64,000 nucleotides of DNA. It comes from Ignavibacteria bacterium UBA2333 (GTDB lineage: Bacteria > Bacteroidota > Ignavibacteria > Kapaibacteriales > Kapaibacteriaceae). A program made the position numbers and the translations under genes. The stretch is taken from NCBI GenBank assembly GCA_002344895.1, contig DDUR01000034.1, forward strand, positions 115,587 to 179,586, read 5' to 3'. Numbering within the stretch: the first letter of the stretch is position 1; each line of letters begins with the position of its first letter. Below, piece by piece: positions 52,981 to 60,659 of the stretch. The notes under the pieces were generated by a model that did no database searches, was not told the DNA's origin, and worked only from the letters and a program-made list of their open reading frames with translations.

Positions 52981-53573
52981 TGAAAAAACATCTCATTGTC
53001 CTCAGTGCTCCAAGCGGTGCAGGTAAGACAACGGTTGCGCGACATCTGCTGGCCACGTTTCCGGAAATGCGCTTTAGTGTCAGCGCAACAACTCGTGCCA
53101 TTCGCGATGGTGAGGTTGATGGACGTGACTACGTCTTTTTGAGTAGAGACGAGTTCCGTGCGGCAATTTCCCGTGGTGATCTTATTGAGTACGAAGAGAT
53201 TTTCGGGAACTACTACGGTACCATGCGTTCGCAAGTGCGCGCCGGAATTGAACGCGGTGACTTTGTCATTTTTGACGTCGACGTCAAAGGAGCACTCTCA
53301 CTTCGGTCAGCGTTTCCAGATGATACGCTACTCATCTTCGTTGCCCCACCCTCCATGGACGTCCTCGAGCGCCGGCTTCGTGATCGTCACACGGAAACTG
53401 ATGCACAGATAGCACAACGGCTTGCACGCGCTGAAATGGAAATGGCGCATCGCGAGGCCTTCGATGTCGTCCTCGTAAATGATGATCTTCAACGTACACT
53501 CGATGCTGCCGAACGCATTGTACGAGAGGCCATGATGGGGTCACCAACACAGCCAGGACTGTTCGAGGCCTAA
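52980..53573 (+). CDS. gmk: guanylate kinase
   Basis: Phosphorylates GMP to GDP. 197 residues. P-loop SAPSGAGKTT at residues 9-18, GMP-binding region FSVSATTRAIRDGEVDGRDY and EYEEIFGNYYGTMRSQV, Walker-B-like DFVIFDVDVKGALSLR, LIFVAPPSMDVLERRLRDR and RLARAEMEMAH in the lid. Directly coupled to the yicC-like gene. Confidence 0.96.
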   Translation: MKKHLIVLSAPSGAGKTTVARHLLATFPEMRFSVSATTRAIRDGEVDGRDYVFLSRDEFRAAISRGDLIEYEEIFGNYYGTMRSQVRAGIERGDFVIFDVDVKGALSLRSAFPDDTLLIFVAPPSMDVLERRLRDRHTETDAQIAQRLARAEMEMAHREAFDVVLVNDDLQRTLDAAERIVREAMMGSPTQPGLFEA

Positions 53574-53577
53574 TTCG

Positions 53578-53586
53578 TACCTTTGC
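53578..53586 (+). promoter_or_regulatory. -7 promoter element of fused E1 gene
   Basis: TACCTTTGC, an exact match, six bases before the ATG at 53593; starts just after the gmk stop. Confidence 0.65.
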
Positions 53587-53592
53587 CGTCCT

Positions 53593-56049
53593 ATGAAGAA
53601 GGTGAAAAAGGGACCAGCACGGACAAACGGCACCTCAGCATCGACGAACGTATCGGCAGCCAAGGTTGACACCGCAGCCATTGTGAACGACTACCGTACG
53701 GCCGTCCAAAGTCGTGAAGCATCATACCTTGGACGTCGACAGGTGCTTTCCGGGAAGGCAAAATTCGGAATCTTCGGCGACGGCAAGGAGATTGCTCAGC
53801 TCGCCATGGCACGCGCATTTCAGCCTGGAGATTGGCGTAGCGGATACTATCGAGATCAGACGTTTATGTTCGCCATTGGCGAGAGTGACGTTCGGAAGTT
53901 TTTCGCCCAGCTCTATGCCCACACTGATGTTGTAGCAGAACCTGCATCCGCTGGCCGTTCCATGAACGGTCACTTTGCAACGCGGTTTATTGACGACAAC
54001 GGCACATGGCTTGAGCAGACATCACGATACAATGTATCGGCCGATGTTTCTCCAACGGGTTCGCAAATGCCACGCCTGGTTGGATTGGCACAGGCATCCA
54101 AAATCTATCGGCATACGGATGTTCTTCGCGAACTAACAGCGTTCTCGAAATCGGGTAATGAAGTTGCCTTTGGCACCATTGGCAATGCTTCGTGTGCTGA
54201 AGGCATGTTCTGGGAATCTGTAAATGCTATCGGTGTACTCGGTGTGCCAGCCGTCATCTCTATTTGGGATGATGGTTACGGTATCTCCGTACCGAACAAC
54301 CTTCAGGTTACGAAGGGTAATGTTGGTGAGCTGCTGTCAGGTTTCCAACGTGCTGAGGGAACAACGGATGGATTCGATGTCCACGTTGTCCGCGCATGGG
54401 ATTATCCCACCCTCGTTGACACATACCTGCGTGCCACCGAAACGGCACGTCGTGACCACGTTCCGCAGATCATCCATGTTATCGAGGTAACCCAGCCGCA
54501 GGGTCACTCAACGTCCGGTTCGCACGAACGATATAAAACACCGGAACGATTGAAGTGGGAGAAGGAATACGATGGTATCAAACGTATGCGGGATTGGATT
54601 CTTGCTGAAGGTCTAGCAACAGAAAAAGAGCTTGCTGCCATTGATACTGAAGCCATTGATTTTGTCAAAGCAGAGCAACAGGCAGCATTCGATGCCTACA
54701 TGGCACCAATTCGTGAAGAGTTATCGCAAGCTCAGAAACTCATCACAGAACTTGTGTCAGATGTTCGGTTGTCCTCCGTGGCGCATGAACTTCATGCAGC
54801 CGTACAAGAATTGTCAAGCTTGCGGGAACCGTTCCGACGAGACATCATGGCCATTACTCACAGAGTACTGGTAACGGCTCGTAGTACGGACCCATCAACA
54901 GCAGGGGATTTGGCACAGTGGCGGAAGAATTACGATGCGCTGATAACGCCGTTGTATTCGTCGTGGCTTACCGATGAGAGTGCTACGTCGACACTTGCCA
55001 TTGGTAGTGTTGACCCAATGTATTCTGACGATGCACCAAGTGTTAACGGCTCGGAAATTATCAATGCCTTTTTCCACTCGGCTTTCGCCAACGATTCACG
55101 AATCGTGATCTTTGGCGAAGATGCTGGTAAACTTGGTGATGTTAATCAAGGGACAGTAGGGCTCCAGGCAGCATTCGGAGAACAACGTGTCTCTGATACT
55201 GGTATTCGCGAAGCCACAATCCTTGGACAAGCCATCGGTCTCTCCATGCGCGGTCTTCGACCGATTGCCGAGATTCAGTATCTCGACTATCTGTTATATG
55301 CTCTGCAACTCATGAGTGATGACCTCGCAACGGTAACGTGGCGAACGAAGGGTGGGCAAAAAGCGCCTGTTATCGTTCGAACACGTGGACATCGACTCGA
55401 AGGAATCTGGCATAGCGGGTCACCCATGGCTGGAATTCTTAACCTTGTCCGCGGTGTTCACGTCTGTGTGCCAAGAAACTTTGTCCAAGCCGTTGGTATG
55501 TACACAACGTTACTCCGAGGAGATGATCCGGGCCTCGTCGTCGAAGTCCTCAATGGATACCGACTGAAAGAGCGGATGCCATCGAATATCGGCAACTACA
55601 CCGTTGAGCTCGGTCGCCCCGAGATTATCCGTCCCGGAACTGATATCACTCTCGTAACCTACGGTGCTACGGTTCGGGTTGCTCAAGATGCCGCCATTAC
55701 GCTGTCGAGAGTTGGTGTTGACGTCGAGATTGTTGATGTGCAAACGTTGCTGCCGTTTGATCGCCATGGTGTCATCCTCTCGTCATTAAAGAAGACGAAT
55801 AGGTTGCTCGTCGTTGATGAGGATGTTCCAGGTGGCGCTTCGGCCTTTATCCTACGCGAGGTTGTAGAATCTCACGATGGATTCCGTTGGCTCGACTCAG
55901 CTCCACGGACGTTAACGGCAAAGGAACACCGTCCCGCCTACGGCACGGATGGTAACTACTGGTCAAAACCTGAAGCGGAACACATCTTCGACGCCGCCTA
56001 CACGATGATGCGTGAGTCAGCGCCGAAGAAGTATCCTGAACTGCTGTAA
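53593..56049 (+). CDS. fused alpha/beta E1 component of a 2-oxoacid dehydrogenase
   Basis: Thiamine-diphosphate decarboxylase of a branched-chain 2-oxoacid or pyruvate dehydrogenase complex. 818 residues with E1-alpha and E1-beta in one chain, common in Bacteroidota. Alpha half: YLGRRQVLSGKAKFGIFGDG, YYRDQTFMFAIG, TPP motif GNASCAEGMFWESVNAIG from residue 197, WDDGYGISVPNN. Beta half from about residue 475: NGSEIINAFFHSAFAND, VIFGEDAGKLGDVNQGT, SDTGIREATILGQAIGLSMR, IQYLDYLLYALQLMSDDLAT and VDVQTLLPFDRHGVILSSLK. The N-terminal ~25 residues are Lys/Thr/Ser-rich. E2 and E3 are not in the window, so substrate is undecided. Confidence 0.92.
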   Translation: MKKVKKGPARTNGTSASTNVSAAKVDTAAIVNDYRTAVQSREASYLGRRQVLSGKAKFGIFGDGKEIAQLAMARAFQPGDWRSGYYRDQTFMFAIGESDVRKFFAQLYAHTDVVAEPASAGRSMNGHFATRFIDDNGTWLEQTSRYNVSADVSPTGSQMPRLVGLAQASKIYRHTDVLRELTAFSKSGNEVAFGTIGNASCAEGMFWESVNAIGVLGVPAVISIWDDGYGISVPNNLQVTKGNVGELLSGFQRAEGTTDGFDVHVVRAWDYPTLVDTYLRATETARRDHVPQIIHVIEVTQPQGHSTSGSHERYKTPERLKWEKEYDGIKRMRDWILAEGLATEKELAAIDTEAIDFVKAEQQAAFDAYMAPIREELSQAQKLITELVSDVRLSSVAHELHAAVQELSSLREPFRRDIMAITHRVLVTARSTDPSTAGDLAQWRKNYDALITPLYSSWLTDESATSTLAIGSVDPMYSDDAPSVNGSEIINAFFHSAFANDSRIVIFGEDAGKLGDVNQGTVGLQAAFGEQRVSDTGIREATILGQAIGLSMRGLRPIAEIQYLDYLLYALQLMSDDLATVTWRTKGGQKAPVIVRTRGHRLEGIWHSGSPMAGILNLVRGVHVCVPRNFVQAVGMYTTLLRGDDPGLVVEVLNGYRLKERMPSNIGNYTVELGRPEIIRPGTDITLVTYGATVRVAQDAAITLSRVGVDVEIVDVQTLLPFDRHGVILSSLKKTNRLLVVDEDVPGGASAFILREVVESHDGFRWLDSAPRTLTAKEHRPAYGTDGNYWSKPEAEHIFDAAYTMMRESAPKKYPELL

Positions 56050-56067
56050 GAACGGTACGTAGCCCCC

Positions 56068-59004
56068 TTACCTAGTGATAACACATCGTACAGATTGTAC
56101 GCCGTGTTGTGTGCGAATGAGCACCGTGTAGGTTCCAGGAGCATACTCACCTACGTCAATTGACACTCCACTGCGGAGTGAGTCTGATGGTATTGATGCT
56201 GACCAGACTTCGTTGCCAACAATGTTTACCAGAGAAATTTGTGCTGCTGGTGATCGTACGATGTTGGCTGCGATGGTAATGGCAGTTGATGCTGGTATTG
56301 GTGTGAGCACAACATCGGCAATTTCTCGAGATGCATCTTCGCTCACCGACGTGAAGACAATCGTTGGGTCCTTTCTGAGAGCAATTGCCGATTCAACGAT
56401 CGTCCGAGAAGACTCCGTGGACATCTCAAGAATTGCCTGAGCACCGTTATCGGGTACCACAGAAACGATCATCGTTCTGCGGCCCCCTTCACCCCCTTCA
56501 TCAGCATCTGTGTGCAATACGAGGCGTTGAACACCATTTTGGCGCATGATGCCTGCAACGGTAGCCCATGTTCCTGAGGTGCGGCCATTGGCATCGTATG
56601 TGCCGAGTTCAATGACAACAGGACTATACATCAGAGCTGAGCGTAACCATTGTAGATCTGGGCCCGTTGTGTCCGTCTCGTTTCGAGCACCATGATTCCA
56701 CGTTGTGTTCGGTGAGAAGATCGTCGTGTCATCAATGGATGCACTTTGGAAACGAGGACGTATCGGCAACCGATGTGCATCGATGTAGTCAAGGAGACCG
56801 CGTACCACGGACACACGGTCCGTACCATTCGGTGTAGCAGACACACGTGTGCGAAGTTCTTCGAAGCGTGCTTCATCAGTGTCTGGAAGGTTCACCGAGT
56901 CATGCGTAGCCATGCGATCAAGAGCGTAGGTGAGTGAGGCTGGACCCGACAGACCATATCCAAGTTTAAGGTCATAGGAGAGTCCACGTGTCCAGATCAG
57001 TGTTGAGTCCGTAATTGTCAATCCTTTGCCGGAGAAGGATGGCCAGTTTAGCACACCAACAGATGGTCTCCATGGCTCAGTTCCTAGTGTTGTTGCACCG
57101 CCCAAGGTTGAGTCGATACCTTGCAGAGGATATGACCATGGATACGTCACGGTAGGGGATGGAGATAGTGTTGTAGTATCTGCATACGTAAATCGCGATG
57201 GTGTTGTCGGTGTAGTTGACGGTGTCGAAGGAACAGTCACATGTTCTCCAAAAACGCCTCCAACGGGTACGTTGCGGACGGGCCAATGCTGACGGCTGCC
57301 GCCCTCGCGAAAGACGTTGACAAAACGAATGACAGGAATGCTGTCGTTTTCGACGGGATCTTCATCACCACCGCGACGTCCAAAGACCCACTCCCAGGCA
57401 CCATTAAACCACCGGCGAGCTCGACCTTTTTCCTTGCGTCGTACGGACGGATCGTACGACTCACTCACGACACAGAAGGGTACGGACGCATAAGCACGGT
57501 TGCCAACCTTGTACACCTCGATTGCAGGAATGCCACCTGGAAGTGTATCCCATTCAACGGGTGATTGTTCGGTACCGCCGGCTCCACTTTGATTACCATC
57601 GTCCTTGTACCATGCACGATGTTTTCCGCCAGATTCGGCAACACCTGTCACACATACGGCATGACGTCCTTCCAGGAAGGAACCTGTGCCCGTGTCTTTA
57701 TGGTACTCAACAAGCATCTCAACGTCTTCGGTGTCCTTCACTTCTTGTTTCAGGAAGTCCCACGTTGGATGTCCTCCCGTACCACGATTCTCAGCAGATG
57801 ATTCGTAGTCGTCCATACTTTCGATATTGGTTGACTGACCACGTAACTGGAACTTCACCTTGATGGGAAGATCGTATTTGTTAATGTATTCAAGTTTTGC
57901 TCGTATGAGGTCTTCAGCCCACACTCCACGTCCATCTTCACGCCGCATCATCTCCGAGAGCTCATGGAGCTTTTGTCGATGACTTAACCCCGTACGAATC
58001 TGAGGATGCATCGACTCAAGCCACTGCATAGAGTTTGCCGTTGCCGCAGGTACACATGCATTGATATCTCCGGCGTATCCAGCGGATGTCTGTGGAGGAT
58101 AGGATGCGCTATCGAGATCAATGTTGGGAATTCTACATCCCCAGACCATTGAGTCGCGAACCGTCGTTGTTGACGTTGTCGTTGATGGTGTCTGCGAAAT
58201 GGTGATACTCGGTGCTTCAGACGTGTCTTGAACTCCTCCGCGCCAGTAGGTTAACGTATCAAGCTCGTACTTCAGAAACGTTTTCAAACCAAGATCCGAG
58301 CTTAACGGTAACGATCCATAGTCAACCGAAAGCTCAACACTGTCTGGTGGGTCAGCATCGGAGTATACCGATGACAGGTTGACCGTCTGCGTATATGTCG
58401 TTGTGTCGGTGTTTGGTGGTAATGGCTGGTTACGAATCACCCACGATGTATCATCACCGGTGGTAGCACGCACATTGAGATACTGCCAGATTAGTGCCGG
58501 CGGAACACGATACTTCAGTGTTGCAATAGCATTGTGATTCACCATAAACGGACTGAGCCAAAACTGCCGGTAGAGTGTCGCAAGGCGTGTTACTGCGGAA
58601 ACGGTAAAGGTTTCAGTCTTTGTGTTATTACCGGGATTGATTTCCTCGTCAAAGAAGATTTGCATTCGGATGTCGTACATACCCGACACGAGTGGCATCC
58701 ACATTTGTGAAGCGATGAGTGTGAGATCCGTAAACGGTTGAATTGGTGTGCCGACGATCTCTGACGTGTACACCGTCTGATTTGAAGCCCGATTCACAAT
58801 TGACACCGTAATTGTGTATTCATTCGCAGCCAAAATGTTGTCGTTACGAATCTCAACACCTACCTGTGTTTGTGTTAAGGCGCGAAGGGGGCCTCCTGGG
58901 AATACGGCTCGTTTAACGAGGAGATCGGTTGCCCACGTTTCAACGGTTCCAAACAGTACGCCGATGATGATGAGCAAAATGGTTGAAGATGTTGACTTTG
59001 TCAT
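56068..59004 (-). CDS. T9SS-secreted protein with CARDB-like and two C39-like peptidase domains
   Basis: 978 residues. Start at 59004 has a strong ribosome site (CGGAGGA) and a signal peptide (STILLIIIGVLFGTVETWA). A CARDB-like domain follows (VGVEIRNDNILAANEYTITV). A papain/C39-like region has Cys317 in NACVPAATANSMQWL and His448 in GRHAVCVTG, then HRAWYKDDGNQ with a possible third catalytic residue. A second copy begins at Ser686 (GLSGPASLTYALDRM) and aligns through LLDYIDAHRLPIRPRF with the first copy's LEYINKYDLPIKVKF, but has lost Cys and His. The sorting domain ends SVRCVITR. Family assignment to peptidases is by motif only. Confidence 0.65.
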   Translation of the reverse strand: MTKSTSSTILLIIIGVLFGTVETWATDLLVKRAVFPGGPLRALTQTQVGVEIRNDNILAANEYTITVSIVNRASNQTVYTSEIVGTPIQPFTDLTLIASQMWMPLVSGMYDIRMQIFFDEEINPGNNTKTETFTVSAVTRLATLYRQFWLSPFMVNHNAIATLKYRVPPALIWQYLNVRATTGDDTSWVIRNQPLPPNTDTTTYTQTVNLSSVYSDADPPDSVELSVDYGSLPLSSDLGLKTFLKYELDTLTYWRGGVQDTSEAPSITISQTPSTTTSTTTVRDSMVWGCRIPNIDLDSASYPPQTSAGYAGDINACVPAATANSMQWLESMHPQIRTGLSHRQKLHELSEMMRREDGRGVWAEDLIRAKLEYINKYDLPIKVKFQLRGQSTNIESMDDYESSAENRGTGGHPTWDFLKQEVKDTEDVEMLVEYHKDTGTGSFLEGRHAVCVTGVAESGGKHRAWYKDDGNQSGAGGTEQSPVEWDTLPGGIPAIEVYKVGNRAYASVPFCVVSESYDPSVRRKEKGRARRWFNGAWEWVFGRRGGDEDPVENDSIPVIRFVNVFREGGSRQHWPVRNVPVGGVFGEHVTVPSTPSTTPTTPSRFTYADTTTLSPSPTVTYPWSYPLQGIDSTLGGATTLGTEPWRPSVGVLNWPSFSGKGLTITDSTLIWTRGLSYDLKLGYGLSGPASLTYALDRMATHDSVNLPDTDEARFEELRTRVSATPNGTDRVSVVRGLLDYIDAHRLPIRPRFQSASIDDTTIFSPNTTWNHGARNETDTTGPDLQWLRSALMYSPVVIELGTYDANGRTSGTWATVAGIMRQNGVQRLVLHTDADEGGEGGRRTMIVSVVPDNGAQAILEMSTESSRTIVESAIALRKDPTIVFTSVSEDASREIADVVLTPIPASTAITIAANIVRSPAAQISLVNIVGNEVWSASIPSDSLRSGVSIDVGEYAPGTYTVLIRTQHGVQSVRCVITR
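56482..56499 (-). repeat. dispersed G-rich 14-mer, copy in C39-like protein gene
   Basis: GAAGGGGGTGAAGGGGGC on the minus strand, sense, coding E-G-G-E-G-G; one C-to-T change from consensus. Confidence 0.55.
58878..58893 (+). repeat. weak copy of the dispersed G-rich element
   Basis: AAGGCGCGAAGGGGGC on the plus strand, antisense to the C39-like gene; the first G run is broken, so this may be chance. Confidence 0.25.
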
Positions 59005-59190
59005 GATGTCCTCCGTGCAGTGTGTGAACGGTCGAACTTCGGCAAGAAAGTGGAGCGACGTGTATCCTGTCCGGTTTTTGTCCTGTTGGTCCGGGGTTCA
59101 CACAGCGTGATGTTGCATCCGTCGGCTACGTCAAACCACGGTAGCCACAACTCGGCAAAACTTCACAATCACTTCTCCCGGAGAACTGTC

Positions 59191-60000
59191 ATGCGCCCCA
59201 TTTGCCCCTTTCCACATCGAATAGTTGCCGTAACTGTCCTGTTTCTTGCTGGACTGTACGGAACTGGCTGTGTTCGCAACCTCGGTAGTATCGCCACCTC
59301 AGGGGGTGATGGAGAGGTCTGCTACTGGATATCAGCTGATGCAGATACGTACATCGGCCCTGGGCCCGAGGCCGATCGAAATTTTGGTCGGGAGGGTTCT
59401 GTGAGTGTGTCAGGGTTTACCTCCATACAGCCGGCGCGTCTCACCTTTGTACGATTCCCATACCTGAACTTCCCGGAGGGAACGGAGATCCTGGAAGCAA
59501 AGCTCCAACTCTACATGGGTGGAAAGAATGAGGACGGTCAGGGTGACGACATTACCATGGCCGTCGATCTTGTTCACGATTTTCCATGGAGTCCACTGAC
59601 ACTGACATGGAATACAAACGATGCCGGACGGCGCACCTGGGGAGCAACGTATCCGTTTATCATTCGGCCGCAGGAATGGTGCACAACGGAGAACATCGCG
59701 GATGCCGTGCGTACGTCGTATGCACATCGAGCCAAGTACCATGGATACGTTGTTTCGTATCGACGTCAAACGGCTCACCGCAAAGGATTCAGCAGCAACC
59801 AGGACTTTAGCCGAAAACAGAATGACCTTGGTAAGGCACCACGATTACTTGTGCGCGTAAAGCTGCCGGCGGGAACAACGACATCAGACGTCACATTACC
59901 GTTTCTCGCTGCGGACACGGATCTCACACATCCACGACCTGTGACAACGGTTCGGTTTAGCGCTTCCTCGACATGGCCTGCAGACTGGGATGTTGAGTAA
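59191..60000 (+). CDS. DNRLRE-domain lipoprotein
   Basis: 269 residues from the ATG at 59191 (CGGAGAA nine bases upstream); the ORF is open further back to 59020, but the lipoprotein signal begins here (RIVAVTVLFLAGLYGTGC, lipobox YGTGC). The mature part matches the DNRLRE type of beta-sandwich found in secreted proteins and near CBM96 carbohydrate-binding modules: SADADTYIGPGPEADRNFG, RLTFVRFPYLNFPEGTEIL, EAKLQLYMGG, WSPLTLTWNTNDAGRRTWG. Such domains bind surfaces or glycans; no enzyme domain is present. A dispersed-element copy lies at its first codons. Diverges from the C39-like gene. Confidence 0.75.
   Translation: MRPICPFPHRIVAVTVLFLAGLYGTGCVRNLGSIATSGGDGEVCYWISADADTYIGPGPEADRNFGREGSVSVSGFTSIQPARLTFVRFPYLNFPEGTEILEAKLQLYMGGKNEDGQGDDITMAVDLVHDFPWSPLTLTWNTNDAGRRTWGATYPFIIRPQEWCTTENIADAVRTSYAHRAKYHGYVVSYRRQTAHRKGFSSNQDFSRKQNDLGKAPRLLVRVKLPAGTTTSDVTLPFLAADTDLTHPRPVTTVRFSASSTWPADWDVE
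59195..59210 (-). repeat. dispersed G-rich 14-mer, antisense copy in DNRLRE gene
   Basis: AAGGGGCAAATGGGGC on the minus strand, overlapping codons 2-7 of the gene (R-P-I-C-P-F). Confidence 0.58.
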
Positions 60001-60021
60001 GGTCCCGCAGGTACAAGCCTG

Positions 60022-60033
60022 AACAACGTTGTT
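60022..60033. promoter_or_regulatory. 12-bp palindrome between lipoprotein and Rrf2 genes
   Basis: AACAACGTTGTT, perfect. Could be a regulatory half-site or part of a weak hairpin; no T run follows. Confidence 0.25.
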
Positions 60034-60087
60034 GTGCCGACAACATGGCTCCTCAGATGGTGGCAGCGGATGAAGTTTCGATGTATA

Positions 60088-60109
60088 TTTCGGAGTCCAG
60101 ACTCCGAAA
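60088..60109. promoter_or_regulatory. probable Rrf2 operator overlapping its promoter
   Basis: Perfect 9-bp inverted repeat TTTCGGAGT / ACTCCGAAA with a CCAG spacer, six bases before the Rrf2 start. It overlaps a -7-like element TATATTTCG (60084-60092), so binding would block transcription: likely autoregulation. Confidence 0.6.
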
Positions 60110-60115
60110 ACAACA

Positions 60116-60577
60116 ATGATCCTCTCGAAATCTTGCATTTATGGCATCCAGGCCACCATCTTTGTCGCCGCACAGGGTGGGGGAGGGCACGTTCCGATTT
60201 CACGAATAGCGGAACAACTCGACATTTCTTTCCATTTCCTCACGAAGGTTCTCCAGCAGCTTACATCGGCTGGTATTCTTGAGTCGATGCGAGGTCCACG
60301 TGGTGGAGTGCTGCTTGCTCGGCCAGTGGCAGACATTACGCTGTTTGACCTTGTGTCGGCAATCGACGGAACAGACATCTTTACCGAATGTATGCTTGGC
60401 CTGCCAGGTTGTGGTCATGCTGCACCTTGTCCAGCACACGACCTTTGGCTAGAAGTTCGGAACAAGTTCACACAGGTTGCAAGGTCTGTCACAATACAGG
60501 CACTTGCAGAACGATCGGCTGAGTTAAACGTCCGTTTGACGGGGTCCATCCGAGAATTTTTGCCCACAACGTCGTAG
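60116..60577 (+). CDS. Rrf2-family transcriptional regulator with putative Fe-S cysteines
   Basis: 153 residues. N-terminal winged HTH (SCIYGIQATIFVAAQGGGGH, VPISRIAEQLDISFHFLTKV, LQQLTSAGILESMRGPRGGV). Then a cluster of Cys, ECMLGLPGCGHAAPC, with the spacing typical of the [2Fe-2S]-binding Rrf2 members IscR, NsrR and RsrR. It could sense iron-sulfur status, NO or redox. It lies just upstream of the ccoI-ccoS-ccoN genes for the high-affinity cbb3 oxidase, so control of respiration is a plausible role. An inverted repeat overlaps its promoter. Confidence 0.88.
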   Translation: MILSKSCIYGIQATIFVAAQGGGGHVPISRIAEQLDISFHFLTKVLQQLTSAGILESMRGPRGGVLLARPVADITLFDLVSAIDGTDIFTECMLGLPGCGHAAPCPAHDLWLEVRNKFTQVARSVTIQALAERSAELNVRLTGSIREFLPTTS

Positions 60578-60589
60578 ATCGAAATCTAC

Positions 60590-60605
60590 CATGACAATTG
60601 TCATG
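60590..60605. promoter_or_regulatory. 16-bp perfect palindrome upstream of ccoI
   Basis: CATGACAATTGTCATG, 54 bases before the ATPase start. The core ACAATTGT resembles the cop-box core ACAnnTGT of copper repressors, and the size also fits a dimeric redox regulator site. The binding protein is unknown. Confidence 0.5.
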
Positions 60606-60659
60606 AATTCGTACGTGGTAATGTCGTGATGTTCGTAGGCCAGTTCCTGGCATCGATTC

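Noticed and set aside
1117..59210. G-quadruplex explanation for the G-rich element
   Set aside because: Each copy has only two G tracts, so one copy cannot form an intramolecular quadruplex; a fixed 14-bp length with a purine spacer fits a specific sequence motif better.
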